Assembly: GCA_040219575.1 (NCBI GenBank)
Contig: JAVJSD010000019.1
Coordinates: 1 to 64,000 of the forward strand
Reading direction: 5' to 3'
DNA from: JAVJSD01 sp040219575
GTDB taxonomy: Bacteria > Planctomycetota > Planctomycetia > Pirellulales > Pirellulaceae
Length of the DNA stretch: 64,000 bases
Below are positions 36,330 to 43,968 of the stretch, piece after piece; positions within the stretch are counted from its first letter, which is position 1; each line of letters starts with the position of its first letter. The translations under genes were made by a program, and so were the position numbers. The notes below the pieces were generated by a model, which was given only the letters and a program-made list of their open reading frames with translations, was not told the DNA's origin and did no database searches.

Positions 36330-36800
36330 ATGGAGGTCCAGGTCGTGAAACAGGGAAAACGCTTTCGCCGCGCCGCTCGCGCAGGCATCGCAGGATCCGC
36401 ACTCGCATCGCTTACCCGTGGAAGACAAAGCAACGTTCGTGCAGCCTGCCCGACGCCCCCGGCGGGCGCGGCGCCGGAACTGCTGGAAATCGGCGTTGGT
36501 CGTGAGTTGGTTTCTCTGTTCAAGAACTCATCGGACCAGCGCAATCCCTTGCTGGCGATCCCGCGTCTGCGCGAGCAGTTGGCGAAAGAGGGCGTGCGCA
36601 TGCCCAAGGTGCGCGTCCGCGATTGGCCGGCGCTCGAAGCGAGCAGTTTCGTCGTCGCCGTCCGCGGCTCGGTCAAACTTCAGGGCAGTCGGCGAGCGGG
36701 GGCGTGGAACTGCCCCGGCGAGATCCTGGCCGCCTTGCGCGACGTGGCGCGCAAACACTTTCCCGTCCCGTGTTCTGAGCCCGGCCTTCCGGCGGTTTGA
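36330..36800 (+). CDS. Small protein matching the first subdomain of FlhA/SctV
   Basis: 156 residues from ATG 36330; the first about 50 residues are basic and low-complexity, so the start is uncertain. From residue about 50 on, ELLEIGVGRELVSLF, LREQLAKEGVRMPKVRVRD and SSFVVAVRG follow the pattern of the first cytoplasmic subdomain of the export-gate protein FlhA/SctV, where LG..L..L, an R.QLA helix and P.VRIRD are conserved. No membrane segment is present. It is followed nine bases later by a gene encoding an FlhA C-terminal domain, so they probably form an operon and the proteins may interact. Homology is judged by pattern only. Confidence 0.6.
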   Translation: MEVQVVKQGKRFRRAARAGIAGSALASLTRGRQSNVRAACPTPPAGAAPELLEIGVGRELVSLFKNSSDQRNPLLAIPRLREQLAKEGVRMPKVRVRDWPALEASSFVVAVRGSVKLQGSRRAGAWNCPGEILAALRDVARKHFPVPCSEPGLPAV

Positions 36801-36809
36801 CTCGGCGCT

Positions 36810-38237
36810 ATGGAATTCTCCACTCAGTTGAAACGATACACCGGACGCCAGGTGCGCGTTTCCACGTACGGGCACGTGAAGATCATCGGACGTGTTCGTG
36901 CGGTGTTCACCGACTGCATTCGTCTCGTCGATGCGCTGGTCCTCGGTGAACTTGACGACCAGGGGTGGTTCAGCCAGATGCAGTACGCCGACCCTGAATC
37001 CAACCACGGTCCCCGGGATTCGGAAGCGGTCATTCCGTTTCACACGATCCTGTCGGTTGCTTGTCTCGACGATGCACCGCTTGATGCGGCCGATCCAGCG
37101 GCGGGCGTCGACGCAACGCCGCAAGAACCCGACGACGATCCAAAACAGCATGCGCGCGATGCCCTGTCCGAGGCCTTGCGGTCGAGTCCGATTGAGTTGC
37201 AGATCGGCGTCTCGTTGATTCGGCTAGCCGATCCGCAACGCGGCGGTGATCTGCTCGATCGCATCGGTGCGCAACGCATCGCGATTGCGGCGCAGCTGGG
37301 GATCATCGTCCCCAGAGTCCAAGTGCGCGACAGCGTCAGCATGGATCCAGACTGCTACGAGATCTACATCCACGGCGGCAAGGTCGGCGGCGCCCGTCTG
37401 CTGGCGGGGCGCCTGCTCGCCATCGACTCGGGACAGACCGGCGCGCTGCTGGAGGGCGTCGAAACGGTGGAGCCGGCGTTCGGCAGACCGGCGGTGTGGA
37501 TCCATCCGGAATCGCGCAAGCGCGCCGAAGCTTGCGGCTGGCATGTCGCCGAGCCGGTCGCCGTCGTGATGACGCACCTGGTGCAGTCGATCAAGCGACA
37601 CGCCTGGGAGTTGCTCTCGTACGACCATGTTGCGGAGCTGCTCGAGCAGCTCCAACAGCGCCACCCCACGACCGTCAAGGAAGTGGCGCCGGAGTGCATC
37701 TCCATCCCACATCTCCATCACCTGCTGTGCTGCTTGTTGCAGGAAAGCGTTTCGCTCAAGCCCCTGGGGCGAATCCTGGAATGCCTGGGAAGTCCGGGCG
37801 TGATGAGCGGCGACGCCGAATCCCGGCTCGCGAAGGTGCGACAGACCATCGGCCGCACGATCTGTGAAAGGCTCCGCGATGAGTCCGGCGCCCTTCGCGC
37901 CTGCGCTCTCGATGAATCCCTGGCGGTTCACTTGACCCAATTCACCGACGCCGGCGACAATCCCAAGCGGTCGGCCGTGGTGAAATCCCTGGCGGCGGCG
38001 ATTTGCCTTCGCTGGGAGGAGACGGGCAACGCCGACCGCCCCCTGATCATCGTCGTTCCCGCGACGATTCGGCGTCGGATCCGCCAAGTCCTCTGCGGCG
38101 AGTTGCCTTCCGCCGCTTTCCTGGCCTACTCGGAGATTCCTCGCGAAATCCCCTTGGAGATCCCCGTCACGATCGATTCGCTCGACGCCGCGGATCAAAC
38201 CACCGAACACAGCGAACTGCGCCGAACGCCGAAGTAG
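36810..38237 (+). CDS. Soluble FlhA/SctV C-terminal domain fused to an Sm-like barrel
   Basis: 475 residues, no membrane segments. Residues about 1-90 (LKRYTGRQVRVSTYG, VRAVFTDCIRLVDALV, AVIPFHTILSV) look like a small Sm/Hfq-type beta-barrel. After an acidic linker, residues 127-450 match the cytoplasmic domain of FlhA/SctV: PIELQIGVSLIRL, LEGVETVEPAFGRPAVWI, THLVQSIKRHAWELLS, the helical subdomain and the final EIPREIPLE. In FlhA this part forms a nine-membered ring below the export gate and binds chaperone-substrate complexes. Here the eight membrane helices are absent. Both halves come from ring-forming families. There are no export-apparatus genes in the window. Very clear FlhA similarity; the Sm assignment is moderate. 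Confidence 0.85.
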   Translation: MEFSTQLKRYTGRQVRVSTYGHVKIIGRVRAVFTDCIRLVDALVLGELDDQGWFSQMQYADPESNHGPRDSEAVIPFHTILSVACLDDAPLDAADPAAGVDATPQEPDDDPKQHARDALSEALRSSPIELQIGVSLIRLADPQRGGDLLDRIGAQRIAIAAQLGIIVPRVQVRDSVSMDPDCYEIYIHGGKVGGARLLAGRLLAIDSGQTGALLEGVETVEPAFGRPAVWIHPESRKRAEACGWHVAEPVAVVMTHLVQSIKRHAWELLSYDHVAELLEQLQQRHPTTVKEVAPECISIPHLHHLLCCLLQESVSLKPLGRILECLGSPGVMSGDAESRLAKVRQTIGRTICERLRDESGALRACALDESLAVHLTQFTDAGDNPKRSAVVKSLAAAICLRWEETGNADRPLIIVVPATIRRRIRQVLCGELPSAAFLAYSEIPREIPLEIPVTIDSLDAADQTTEHSELRRTPK

Positions 38238-38350
38238 TCCCGGTCCCGCCAAGGCGACCGCAGCACAGGTTGGGGACAGGTGTCAAACCAGCTGGGTAGT
38301 GGGCTAATTTCAGGGACGCGGTCGGTCACAAGGTGTTGCTTGCCGTATCG

Positions 38351-38377
38351 CTTCCGCCGGGCTTGTCCCCGCCGAAG
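38351..38377. repeat. GGGGACAAGCCC hairpin (inverted copy)
   Basis: Reads CTTCCGCCGGGCTTGTCCCC then GCCGAAG; the complement matches the hairpin family at 88-112, 17619-17655 and 44386-44410. Confidence 0.5.
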
Positions 38378-38460
38378 CGACAACTCAATGGCTACCTCCG
38401 CATGAGCCGATTCACGGCCGGGGGGGCCATGCTCCTTGCTTCGCGAACCACTGGCTCTGG

Positions 38461-38490
38461 TTGACCGGCGACGCACGCCGGTAGAATAAT
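38461..38490 (+). promoter_or_regulatory. Candidate promoter of the 153-residue gene
   Basis: TTGACC at 38461-38466 and AATAAT at 38485-38490 (18-base spacing) or TAGAAT at 38482. The start codon is about 77 bases downstream. Confidence 0.4.
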
Positions 38491-38566
38491 CGCGTCGGTG
38501 GAGAGTCCGCTTCCGCGGGCGGCCGGCAACTGGGCCGATACGCGTTAGGCGGCGGAGACACGATCC

Positions 38567-39028
38567 ATGGGATGGGGGAAGCGGCCCAGGATACGGCTCA
38601 ACAGCGGCCTCGAGGTCTATCTCGACTGCCTGTTCCAATACCGGACGTACGCCGGTCTTCTGGAGGGACAGCCGACTCGGAGACTCAACGCCAGGCTGAT
38701 CCAACGTGCTCTTGAATACGCGGCGGACAAGCTCTGGATGGGCGGAACACCGCACCTGTTGACTCCGCCCGAAGTAGCCATCGGCGCTGGGCGAGATGAA
38801 TCGATCAGCGGCAACCTGGATCACGCGGACGAACCTGCGACCCTCCCGCCGATCGTCTGTCTGGGCACGTTTGAATCGTTTGCACCGGCGCGGCACCCGG
38901 ACGCCGACTGCTCCTCGCTGCGGGTCGTCTGGTTTCAGGAAGAGTTCGGCGAGCCGGTTGAAGCTGCAGTGCTTGAACAGCTTCAAGCGATCGACTGGAA
39001 AACCGTCGCCACGGATGGGTATTGGTAG
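38567..39028 (+). CDS. Conserved protein of unknown function (153 residues)
   Basis: Compact soluble protein with the segments YRTYAGLLEGQPTRRLNARL, PPIVCLGTFESFAPARHP, SSLRVVWFQEEFGEPVE and the ending AIDWKTVATDGYW. From memory this resembles a widespread uncharacterised bacterial family with the same YRTYAGLLEG and VVWFQ/DWE motifs. I cannot assign a function; the conserved Trp/Phe/Gln residues near the C-terminus could be binding determinants. It lies between the FlhA-like genes and the sigma-ATPase fusion gene on the same strand. Confidence 0.65.
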   Translation: MGWGKRPRIRLNSGLEVYLDCLFQYRTYAGLLEGQPTRRLNARLIQRALEYAADKLWMGGTPHLLTPPEVAIGAGRDESISGNLDHADEPATLPPIVCLGTFESFAPARHPDADCSSLRVVWFQEEFGEPVEAAVLEQLQAIDWKTVATDGYW

Positions 39029-39049
39029 CCGTGCGCTGCTGGAGCATCC

Positions 39050-39166
39050 ATGAAATGCGTTCGATGCGGTTCTGACGATTTGATCACCAATGCCCGCGTG
39101 ATCGACTGCTTTCGAGTCGCTGATGCGGGCTTGTCCTGGTTTCGCACGCCACGATGGCGTGTGTAG
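39050..39166 (+). CDS. 38-residue zinc-ribbon peptide or truncated gene
   Basis: Too short for most gene callers. Begins MKCVRCGSDDLITNARVID, a typical N-terminal zinc-ribbon half (CxxC), then reads into a stop after 38 codons. GGAG lies five bases before the ATG. In homologous proteins a second CxxC usually follows, so this may be a truncated copy. Confidence 0.4.
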   Translation: MKCVRCGSDDLITNARVIDCFRVADAGLSWFRTPRWRV

Positions 39167-39171
39167 CATCC

Positions 39172-39771
39172 TCAGGGTTCAACGTCAGACCGGTCGCGGC
39201 GGGTGAACTTTGTCGTCGCAGCCACCTGAATTTTCGCCGACTTCGCCGCTTCAGAGGCGAACTGGCGCAGATCGCTCAGGTGCTGGTTCAGGAACCGCCT
39301 TACCCGCCGCGCCTCCGAGGCGTAGCCCACGAAATTCTCGGCTTCCACGCGAAACAGTTCGACGAGAAGTCGATCGTCTTGAAGGCGCCAAGCCCGCTGC
39401 AACGCTTCCAGTAAGTCGTCGCCGGTCTTGTTGATGAACGTTCGCTTGAGGCCCGAACGCTCTCGCTCGACTTCGCAGTATTCTTCGAATCGAGACAAGA
39501 TCGCGAACACCATCACGCAGGCGACGGCATTCAGGCAGTCGCCTTGTTGCCCGGAGAGCTTCTCTTCAAGGGGGCCCGGTTCGAGGATTCGACGGAGCCA
39601 CCGCTGCATCGCGTGGCTGAACCGCTTTGCGGCCCGCTTCCCGATGCGCGAGTTCGCGCACCGCCTGGCCCTACGTTCAAGCCGCTGCAGCGGCCCAACG
39701 GTGTCGTGGTTTCGCTCCCAGTTGTAGACGTACTCAGTCGTTCGTCGTCGTGTCGCCGTTCGCCAGTTCAT
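39172..39771 (-). CDS. Helical protein of unknown function (199 residues)
   Basis: Charged, mainly alpha-helical soluble protein with no recognised motif (RFSHAMQRWLRRILEPGPLE, AVACVMVFAILSRFEEYCEV, LLVELFRVEAENFVGYASEA). The basic Arg-rich N-terminus suggests possible nucleic acid contact. Its start overlaps the end of the upstream 80-residue gene by 38 bases, which suggests translational coupling. It is convergent with the zinc-ribbon peptide. Confidence 0.6.
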   Translation of the reverse strand: MNWRTATRRRTTEYVYNWERNHDTVGPLQRLERRARRCANSRIGKRAAKRFSHAMQRWLRRILEPGPLEEKLSGQQGDCLNAVACVMVFAILSRFEEYCEVERERSGLKRTFINKTGDDLLEALQRAWRLQDDRLLVELFRVEAENFVGYASEARRVRRFLNQHLSDLRQFASEAAKSAKIQVAATTKFTRRDRSDVEP

Positions 39772-39976
39772 GGTTCAGTCCGTTCTCGTGGCGCATGTTC
39801 TGAAGTGAGGGCTCCGTCGGCTTGTGGCTTGATGTCGAGGTGGGGACCACCTCCGCGGCCGCTTCCTTGGGCGACGACTGCAGGATCTGCAGTTTCCGAC
39901 CGCGCTCACTTCGGCGCAATGCCTCGAACAAGCGTCTGGCCCTGGCAGCGGCGTCGGGCGGCATGAACATCGCCAT
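39734..39976 (-). CDS. Small 80-residue protein of unknown function
   Basis: A strong AGGAGAG site lies seven bases before ATG 39976, which supports expression. The N-terminal half is helical and basic (PDAAARARRLFEALRRSERG), and the C-terminal half is a disordered Ser/Thr/Asn-rich tail. It probably forms a two-gene operon with the overlapping 199-residue gene. It is divergent from the sigma-ATPase fusion gene. Confidence 0.6.
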   Translation of the reverse strand: MAMFMPPDAAARARRLFEALRRSERGRKLQILQSSPKEAAAEVVPTSTSSHKPTEPSLQNMRHENGLNHELANGDTTTND

Positions 39977-40314
39977 GAAAACTCTCCTATTCCGGTTTCA
40001 ACCTAGGGTTTGATCTCTACGCGCTGAGAGGTGTTCGCCCCCTAATAGGTTCTTGCGGTTGTGTTACACAGTTACGGTTGCAACGCCTGTAACGGCGGAC
40101 CATTCACAGGTCGGAGGCAGGATCGTAAATCGGCGAGGCGCCACCTCGATACCGACGGCGCTGGGGATCAATCAATACGCGACATCTGGCATTTCCCCCG
40201 AAGTTTGCGGGCGATTCCCCTGATTTTCCTTGCTCCTGATGTGATACAGCCCGTATCCTGCGATGGCCGCTACGACGTACACATCCGCGTGATTAAACGG
40301 GGAGCTCTTGTCAC
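39977..40314. other. Divergent promoter region of the fusion gene
   Basis: 338 bases between divergent genes. The stretch TGTTACACAGTTACGG and a nearby GTAACGG suggest inverted GTTAC/GTAAC half-sites at about 40056-40095. A purine-rich AACGGGGAG precedes the ATG at 40315. No -35/-10 pair stands out. Confidence 0.4.
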
Positions 40315-43300
40315 ATGGATTCGAATCCCGAGGCGACGTTTGCGCGACGATTGAGAGACCGCGATCCCGAGGTGGTGCAAGAGATCCTGGTCCAATTCTC
40401 CTCCCACTTCCGCACACTGGCGGAGAAGTACGGCTGCGAGCAAGAAGATCTGGCGCAGGAAACGTTGCTCAGGGTCTGGCAGGGGATCGAGCGGCTCGAC
40501 GGCGATGATCAGTTCGCACGTTGGCTTTGCGGCATTGCCAAGAATGTCGCCCTCGAGTCAGCAAGGCGGCGAAACCACGACGCGTTGGAGGCGCCCGAAA
40601 CCCTCGCCGCGTCCCCTCCCGATGCCCCGCGGCGTCTCGCCGATTGGGAGCAAGCTGCGCTGGACTATATCTCCGGCCTCTCGGAGGACAAACGAACGAT
40701 CCTGGAGCGGCAGCAGGCGAATCCGGACCGTTACGCCGCTGAACTCGCCGAGGAGTTTGGAATCAAAGCGAGCGCGGTGCGCGCGCGCCTGTTGAGACTG
40801 AAGAGAGAGGTCGAAGCACACCTGATCAAAATTGGATGCGCTCCGCCGAAAGACTGGTCGCTGGATCGCGTCCTCGAGCAACTTGCAGCGACGATCAACG
40901 CCGGCCGCGAAACAAGCGAACCGCTGACTCCCGAGCAGTTGCAGCGCGTTGTGGAGGCCTTGCATCACAAGATGAGCCAGCGGGGTCCGGCGTCGCCTCC
41001 AGACGGCGCTGCACAGCGGCAGCCTCATCATCGCAGCTACCTGCCGACGGGGTTCGAGACGCTCGACACGCTGCTGGGCGGTAGGGGGTTGGTGCGCGGG
41101 TCGTCGGTCCTGTTGCGGGGAGGGGCCGGCACCGGGAAGACGACGCTGGCGCTGCAAATTGCCCGCCACGCGATTCGCGAGGAGCACCATTCGTTTGTTT
41201 ATGCTTCCGTGGAAGACCAGCCGGAGGTGCTGCTGAACCACATCACCCGGTCTTTCTGGAATGTCGAATACGGCGAATATCTGGGCGACGCACACCGTTG
41301 CCATCTCCGCGACCTGACCGACCACTTCGACACCGAGGTGCAAGACAAGGCATTCCGGAAGTTCACCGACGACATGCTTCGCCGGAGCGGGCTCCCGGCC
41401 GACGCGCAAGCGATCGTCCACAGTTCCGACGACCAGGACGTGCGCGCCTCGCTGGAAGCGTTGCTCTCGTCCGACCGCGTGAAGGAGGAGGTGCGGGCGA
41501 AGGTCCGCGAAATGGAGCTCGACCAGTTGTTGCGCGAACTCTGGCAGAGCCTGGCGATCGACGACGACACGCCGGTTCTGCTCGTCGTCGACAGCCTCAA
41601 CGCACTGGTCAGCAGCGCCGCCGTACGATTTCGTGCTGCGCCCGATCGCCAAATTCTGCAGGCCGTCTTCCATGCCTTTCGTAGCTGGCGCCGGTCTCGC
41701 TCGAACGTGACCGTCCTGCTGATCGTGGAGGATAGCGAGCAACTGGTGAATACGGCGGCCAGCTATGTGGCGGACACGGTCATCCATCTCCGCGCGGAAC
41801 TTATCGAGAGCTCCATCTCGGAGAGGCCGGGGCAGGAGCCGCGAAAGTGGCTGCAGGATCTTCGTTTCTGCCAGATCCTCAAGGGGCGTGGGCTGCCGAT
41901 TCAGCGGCGGTCGTCATGCTACGAGTTTGTAGACCGCCGTGAAGAGTCGAAGCGGGGCATTCAGTTTCTCCCCACGTACGCGGCTCCTGGGATGGTCTCG
42001 CTGTTTTACGAGAATGCACCGATGCAAGAGGTCATCGAGAACCTCCGCAGCACCGACGTTCCCTCCACCTACCCCCAGGTCATCGTCCACGAGTTCAGCC
42101 GGTCGGCGATCCAGCGGATCTTCTCCGTTCGGCGCCACAGTACGCAGGTCTCGTTGCGACAGCCGTTGATCCTCAGCAACGTCGACGAGCACTGGCTGGA
42201 CGTGCTGCGCCGCGAGGATCTGCTCGAGCCGATCGCCGCCGACAAACTCGAGTGCTTCTCGTTGCCGATCGAAACCGACGACGATGTGCCGAGTTGCTTC
42301 ATCAACGAACTCTGGACGACGAAGCGAGATCACTTTTCCTTCGAAAGAGACGGAAAGGTGTACCTGCTGGGGGTTCCCCAGATGGCGAACGTCGGCATGC
42401 TCATCTACCGCAAGGACGTGCTCGACGCGCTCGGCGAAAAACCACCGACGACCTGGGAGGCGCTCGAGAATTGCTGCCGATCGCCGAAGAGCCGTGCTTC
42501 GAAACGGTCGAGAAGCCTGTTGCTGGAAACCTATTCCTACGACTCCTTCCTGACGACCGCCCTGGAGTTGATCTGGAGTCACGGAGGCCGCTGGCGGACC
42601 CTCCGCGGCGACGACGGACGGTTGCGGATCGACTTCGACGACGGCTGCGGACCCGCCAACGTCGTCGCCGCGCTGCTGCGGCTGAAGTACTGGATTCATG
42701 TGCTGGGAATCGTGCCGAAGGAATCCAGCATCGATCCCGACGTCACCAAAGAAACCGATTGGTTGTTCGCCCGGCACTGGTACTCCACCTGGATCGACGT
42801 CCGCACACGCACGCCGGCGATCCGCTTCGAGCAGGACGCCGAATTCGGCGTCCTGCCGATTCCCGTGGCCAAGGCGATCGAGGACCAAAACGGGCCAAGC
42901 GACTCCTTGCACCATTCGGCTTGGGGGGAGTGGTATTTGGCGATTCAACGGGGAAGCGAGAACGTCGAACTCGGCGTCAACTTGATCAATAACCTGATGA
43001 CCGCCAGAAAAATCACGGAACGAGCCTTGTCCGGGGCGGCGATTCCGACCGTCGAGAAATTCTATGAACTCGCCGACGAAATCTGTCCCGAAACGGACCT
43101 GACTTTCGGGCAGGTTCGCCAGAAGTTCTTCCGCTATGCCAAGTCTCGCACGGAATTCGACGACTATCCGCGTTTCTCACGAGTGTTTTCGGGCGTGCTG
43201 CGCACCATCACGAGCAACCCGCGATCCAGCGTGTCCGAGGCGGTGAAGCGGGCTTTCCAGGAGATTCACCCCGACTTCCCCTGGCCGAACTCGGACGAAC

Positions 43301-43353
43301 TTCAACAGCAAGTGCGAACTCTCGTCGGTGAGGAAATCGCCCGATTGTTGTGA
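40315..43353 (+). CDS. Fusion: ECF sigma factor, KaiC/RecA-like ATPase and solute-binding domain
   Basis: 1012 residues in one uninterrupted frame. Residues 1-86 are sigma region 2 (CEQEDLAQETLLRVWQGIE, FARWLCGIAKNVALESARRR) and about 115-178 are sigma region 4 (LSEDKRTILERQQ, AELAEEFGIKASAVRARLL). Residues about 240-530 are a KaiC/RecA-like ATPase: TGFETLDTLLGG, Walker A GGAGTGKT (Lys275) and Walker B LLVVDSLNAL (Asp426). Residues about 560-950 match family-1 extracellular solute-binding proteins: MLIYRKDVLDALGEKPPTTW, SHGGRWRTL, SLHHSAWGEWYLAIQRGSEN and AAIPTVEKFYEL. There is no signal peptide or membrane segment, so the solute-binding module is predicted cytoplasmic. A plausible reading is a transcription factor whose activity depends on ATP and a small ligand. 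The combination is unfamiliar to me. The assignments of each module rest on clear motifs. Confidence 0.88.
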   Translation: MDSNPEATFARRLRDRDPEVVQEILVQFSSHFRTLAEKYGCEQEDLAQETLLRVWQGIERLDGDDQFARWLCGIAKNVALESARRRNHDALEAPETLAASPPDAPRRLADWEQAALDYISGLSEDKRTILERQQANPDRYAAELAEEFGIKASAVRARLLRLKREVEAHLIKIGCAPPKDWSLDRVLEQLAATINAGRETSEPLTPEQLQRVVEALHHKMSQRGPASPPDGAAQRQPHHRSYLPTGFETLDTLLGGRGLVRGSSVLLRGGAGTGKTTLALQIARHAIREEHHSFVYASVEDQPEVLLNHITRSFWNVEYGEYLGDAHRCHLRDLTDHFDTEVQDKAFRKFTDDMLRRSGLPADAQAIVHSSDDQDVRASLEALLSSDRVKEEVRAKVREMELDQLLRELWQSLAIDDDTPVLLVVDSLNALVSSAAVRFRAAPDRQILQAVFHAFRSWRRSRSNVTVLLIVEDSEQLVNTAASYVADTVIHLRAELIESSISERPGQEPRKWLQDLRFCQILKGRGLPIQRRSSCYEFVDRREESKRGIQFLPTYAAPGMVSLFYENAPMQEVIENLRSTDVPSTYPQVIVHEFSRSAIQRIFSVRRHSTQVSLRQPLILSNVDEHWLDVLRREDLLEPIAADKLECFSLPIETDDDVPSCFINELWTTKRDHFSFERDGKVYLLGVPQMANVGMLIYRKDVLDALGEKPPTTWEALENCCRSPKSRASKRSRSLLLETYSYDSFLTTALELIWSHGGRWRTLRGDDGRLRIDFDDGCGPANVVAALLRLKYWIHVLGIVPKESSIDPDVTKETDWLFARHWYSTWIDVRTRTPAIRFEQDAEFGVLPIPVAKAIEDQNGPSDSLHHSAWGEWYLAIQRGSENVELGVNLINNLMTARKITERALSGAAIPTVEKFYELADEICPETDLTFGQVRQKFFRYAKSRTEFDDYPRFSRVFSGVLRTITSNPRSSVSEAVKRAFQEIHPDFPWPNSDELQQQVRTLVGEEIARLL

Positions 43354-43608
43354 TACAGGCCCGAACGCGGCCAGGGCTCGTGGATGACGCCCGAGGAAGA
43401 ACTCGACTTCAGCAAGCCGGGCGACCCGGTCCACTTGTTCGAAGTCGCCACCGGCCGCCGCCTGGCCTACCTCACGCTTCCGGGCGAGTCGCTCACCGAC
43501 GGCCACGTCTGGAGTCTGGCCGCCTCCCCCGACGAAAAACTCCTCTACGCCCCCGTCACGTCCGGCACGATTTACGTCTACGACGTGTCGCAGTGGACCG
43601 GCGGATAG
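43354..43608 (+). pseudogene. C-terminal fragment of a WD40/beta-propeller protein
   Basis: Directly after the fusion gene, in its own frame, the sequence reads HLFEVATGRRLAYLTLPG, GHVWSLAASPDEKLLYAP and GTIYVYDVSQW, the last blades of a WD40-like propeller, and then stops. There is no good start for a whole protein; ATG 43384 would give only 74 residues. It looks like the remnant of a larger propeller gene interrupted at this point. Confidence 0.6.
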
Positions 43609-43754
43609 CTGCGTCGCCCGCCCTTCGCGCCCCAGCAATGCGTCCACGGATCGGCAGCAATCCCGTGAGCCATGGCGTCTGATGCAGACATGCGAAATTC
43701 TATCAGATGGCGGTGAGGATGCGGCTACAATGGCGCCAACCCCAGGGAGCCCGC

Positions 43755-43922
43755 ATGGACGAGAACCCTTACGATCCGCCGCAAGTCGAAACGCATCTGC
43801 CCAAGGAGCCCATGCCTACACCGAATCCAAATCCGGCGATGGAACTGTATGTTTGGTCGATGCTCGTGATCTGCGGGATTCCGATCCTTCTGTGGCAGTT
43901 GGGCGTTTTCGGCTTGCCATAA
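43755..43922 (+). CDS. Small single-pass membrane protein (NPYDPP type)
   Basis: 55 residues; AGGGAG at 43744-43749 is well placed before ATG 43755. MDENPYDPPQVE is the short N-terminal motif common to small planctomycete membrane proteins, followed by one membrane segment (LYVWSMLVICGIPILLWQLG). Function unknown. The following small membrane protein gene is 46 bases downstream and likely co-transcribed. Confidence 0.65.
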   Translation: MDENPYDPPQVETHLPKEPMPTPNPNPAMELYVWSMLVICGIPILLWQLGVFGLP

Positions 43923-43968
43923 CCCAGCAACACACTCCTGGGACACCACCGCACCCCTGGAGCCTCGC

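Larger units (their letters stand above)
38238..38566. other. Intergenic region with palindrome and promoter
   Basis: A GGGGACAAGCCC-type hairpin (inverted) lies at about 38351-38377 and a candidate promoter at 38461-38490. No gene is seen in the remainder. Confidence 0.5.

Noticed and set aside
35356..36330. 324-codon plus-strand frame in the gene-poor kilobase
   Set aside because: Arg/Ala/Ser-rich translation without secondary-structure pattern or a ribosome site; minus-strand competitors are equally unconvincing.
40315..40335. ATTCGAATCCC resembling a tRNA T-loop at the start of the sigma fusion
   Set aside because: It is the first codons of a long well-supported gene; no cloverleaf can be formed with upstream bases.
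40061..40354. 97-codon frame upstream of the sigma fusion
   Set aside because: It overlaps the fusion start in another frame, has no ribosome site and no recognisable features.
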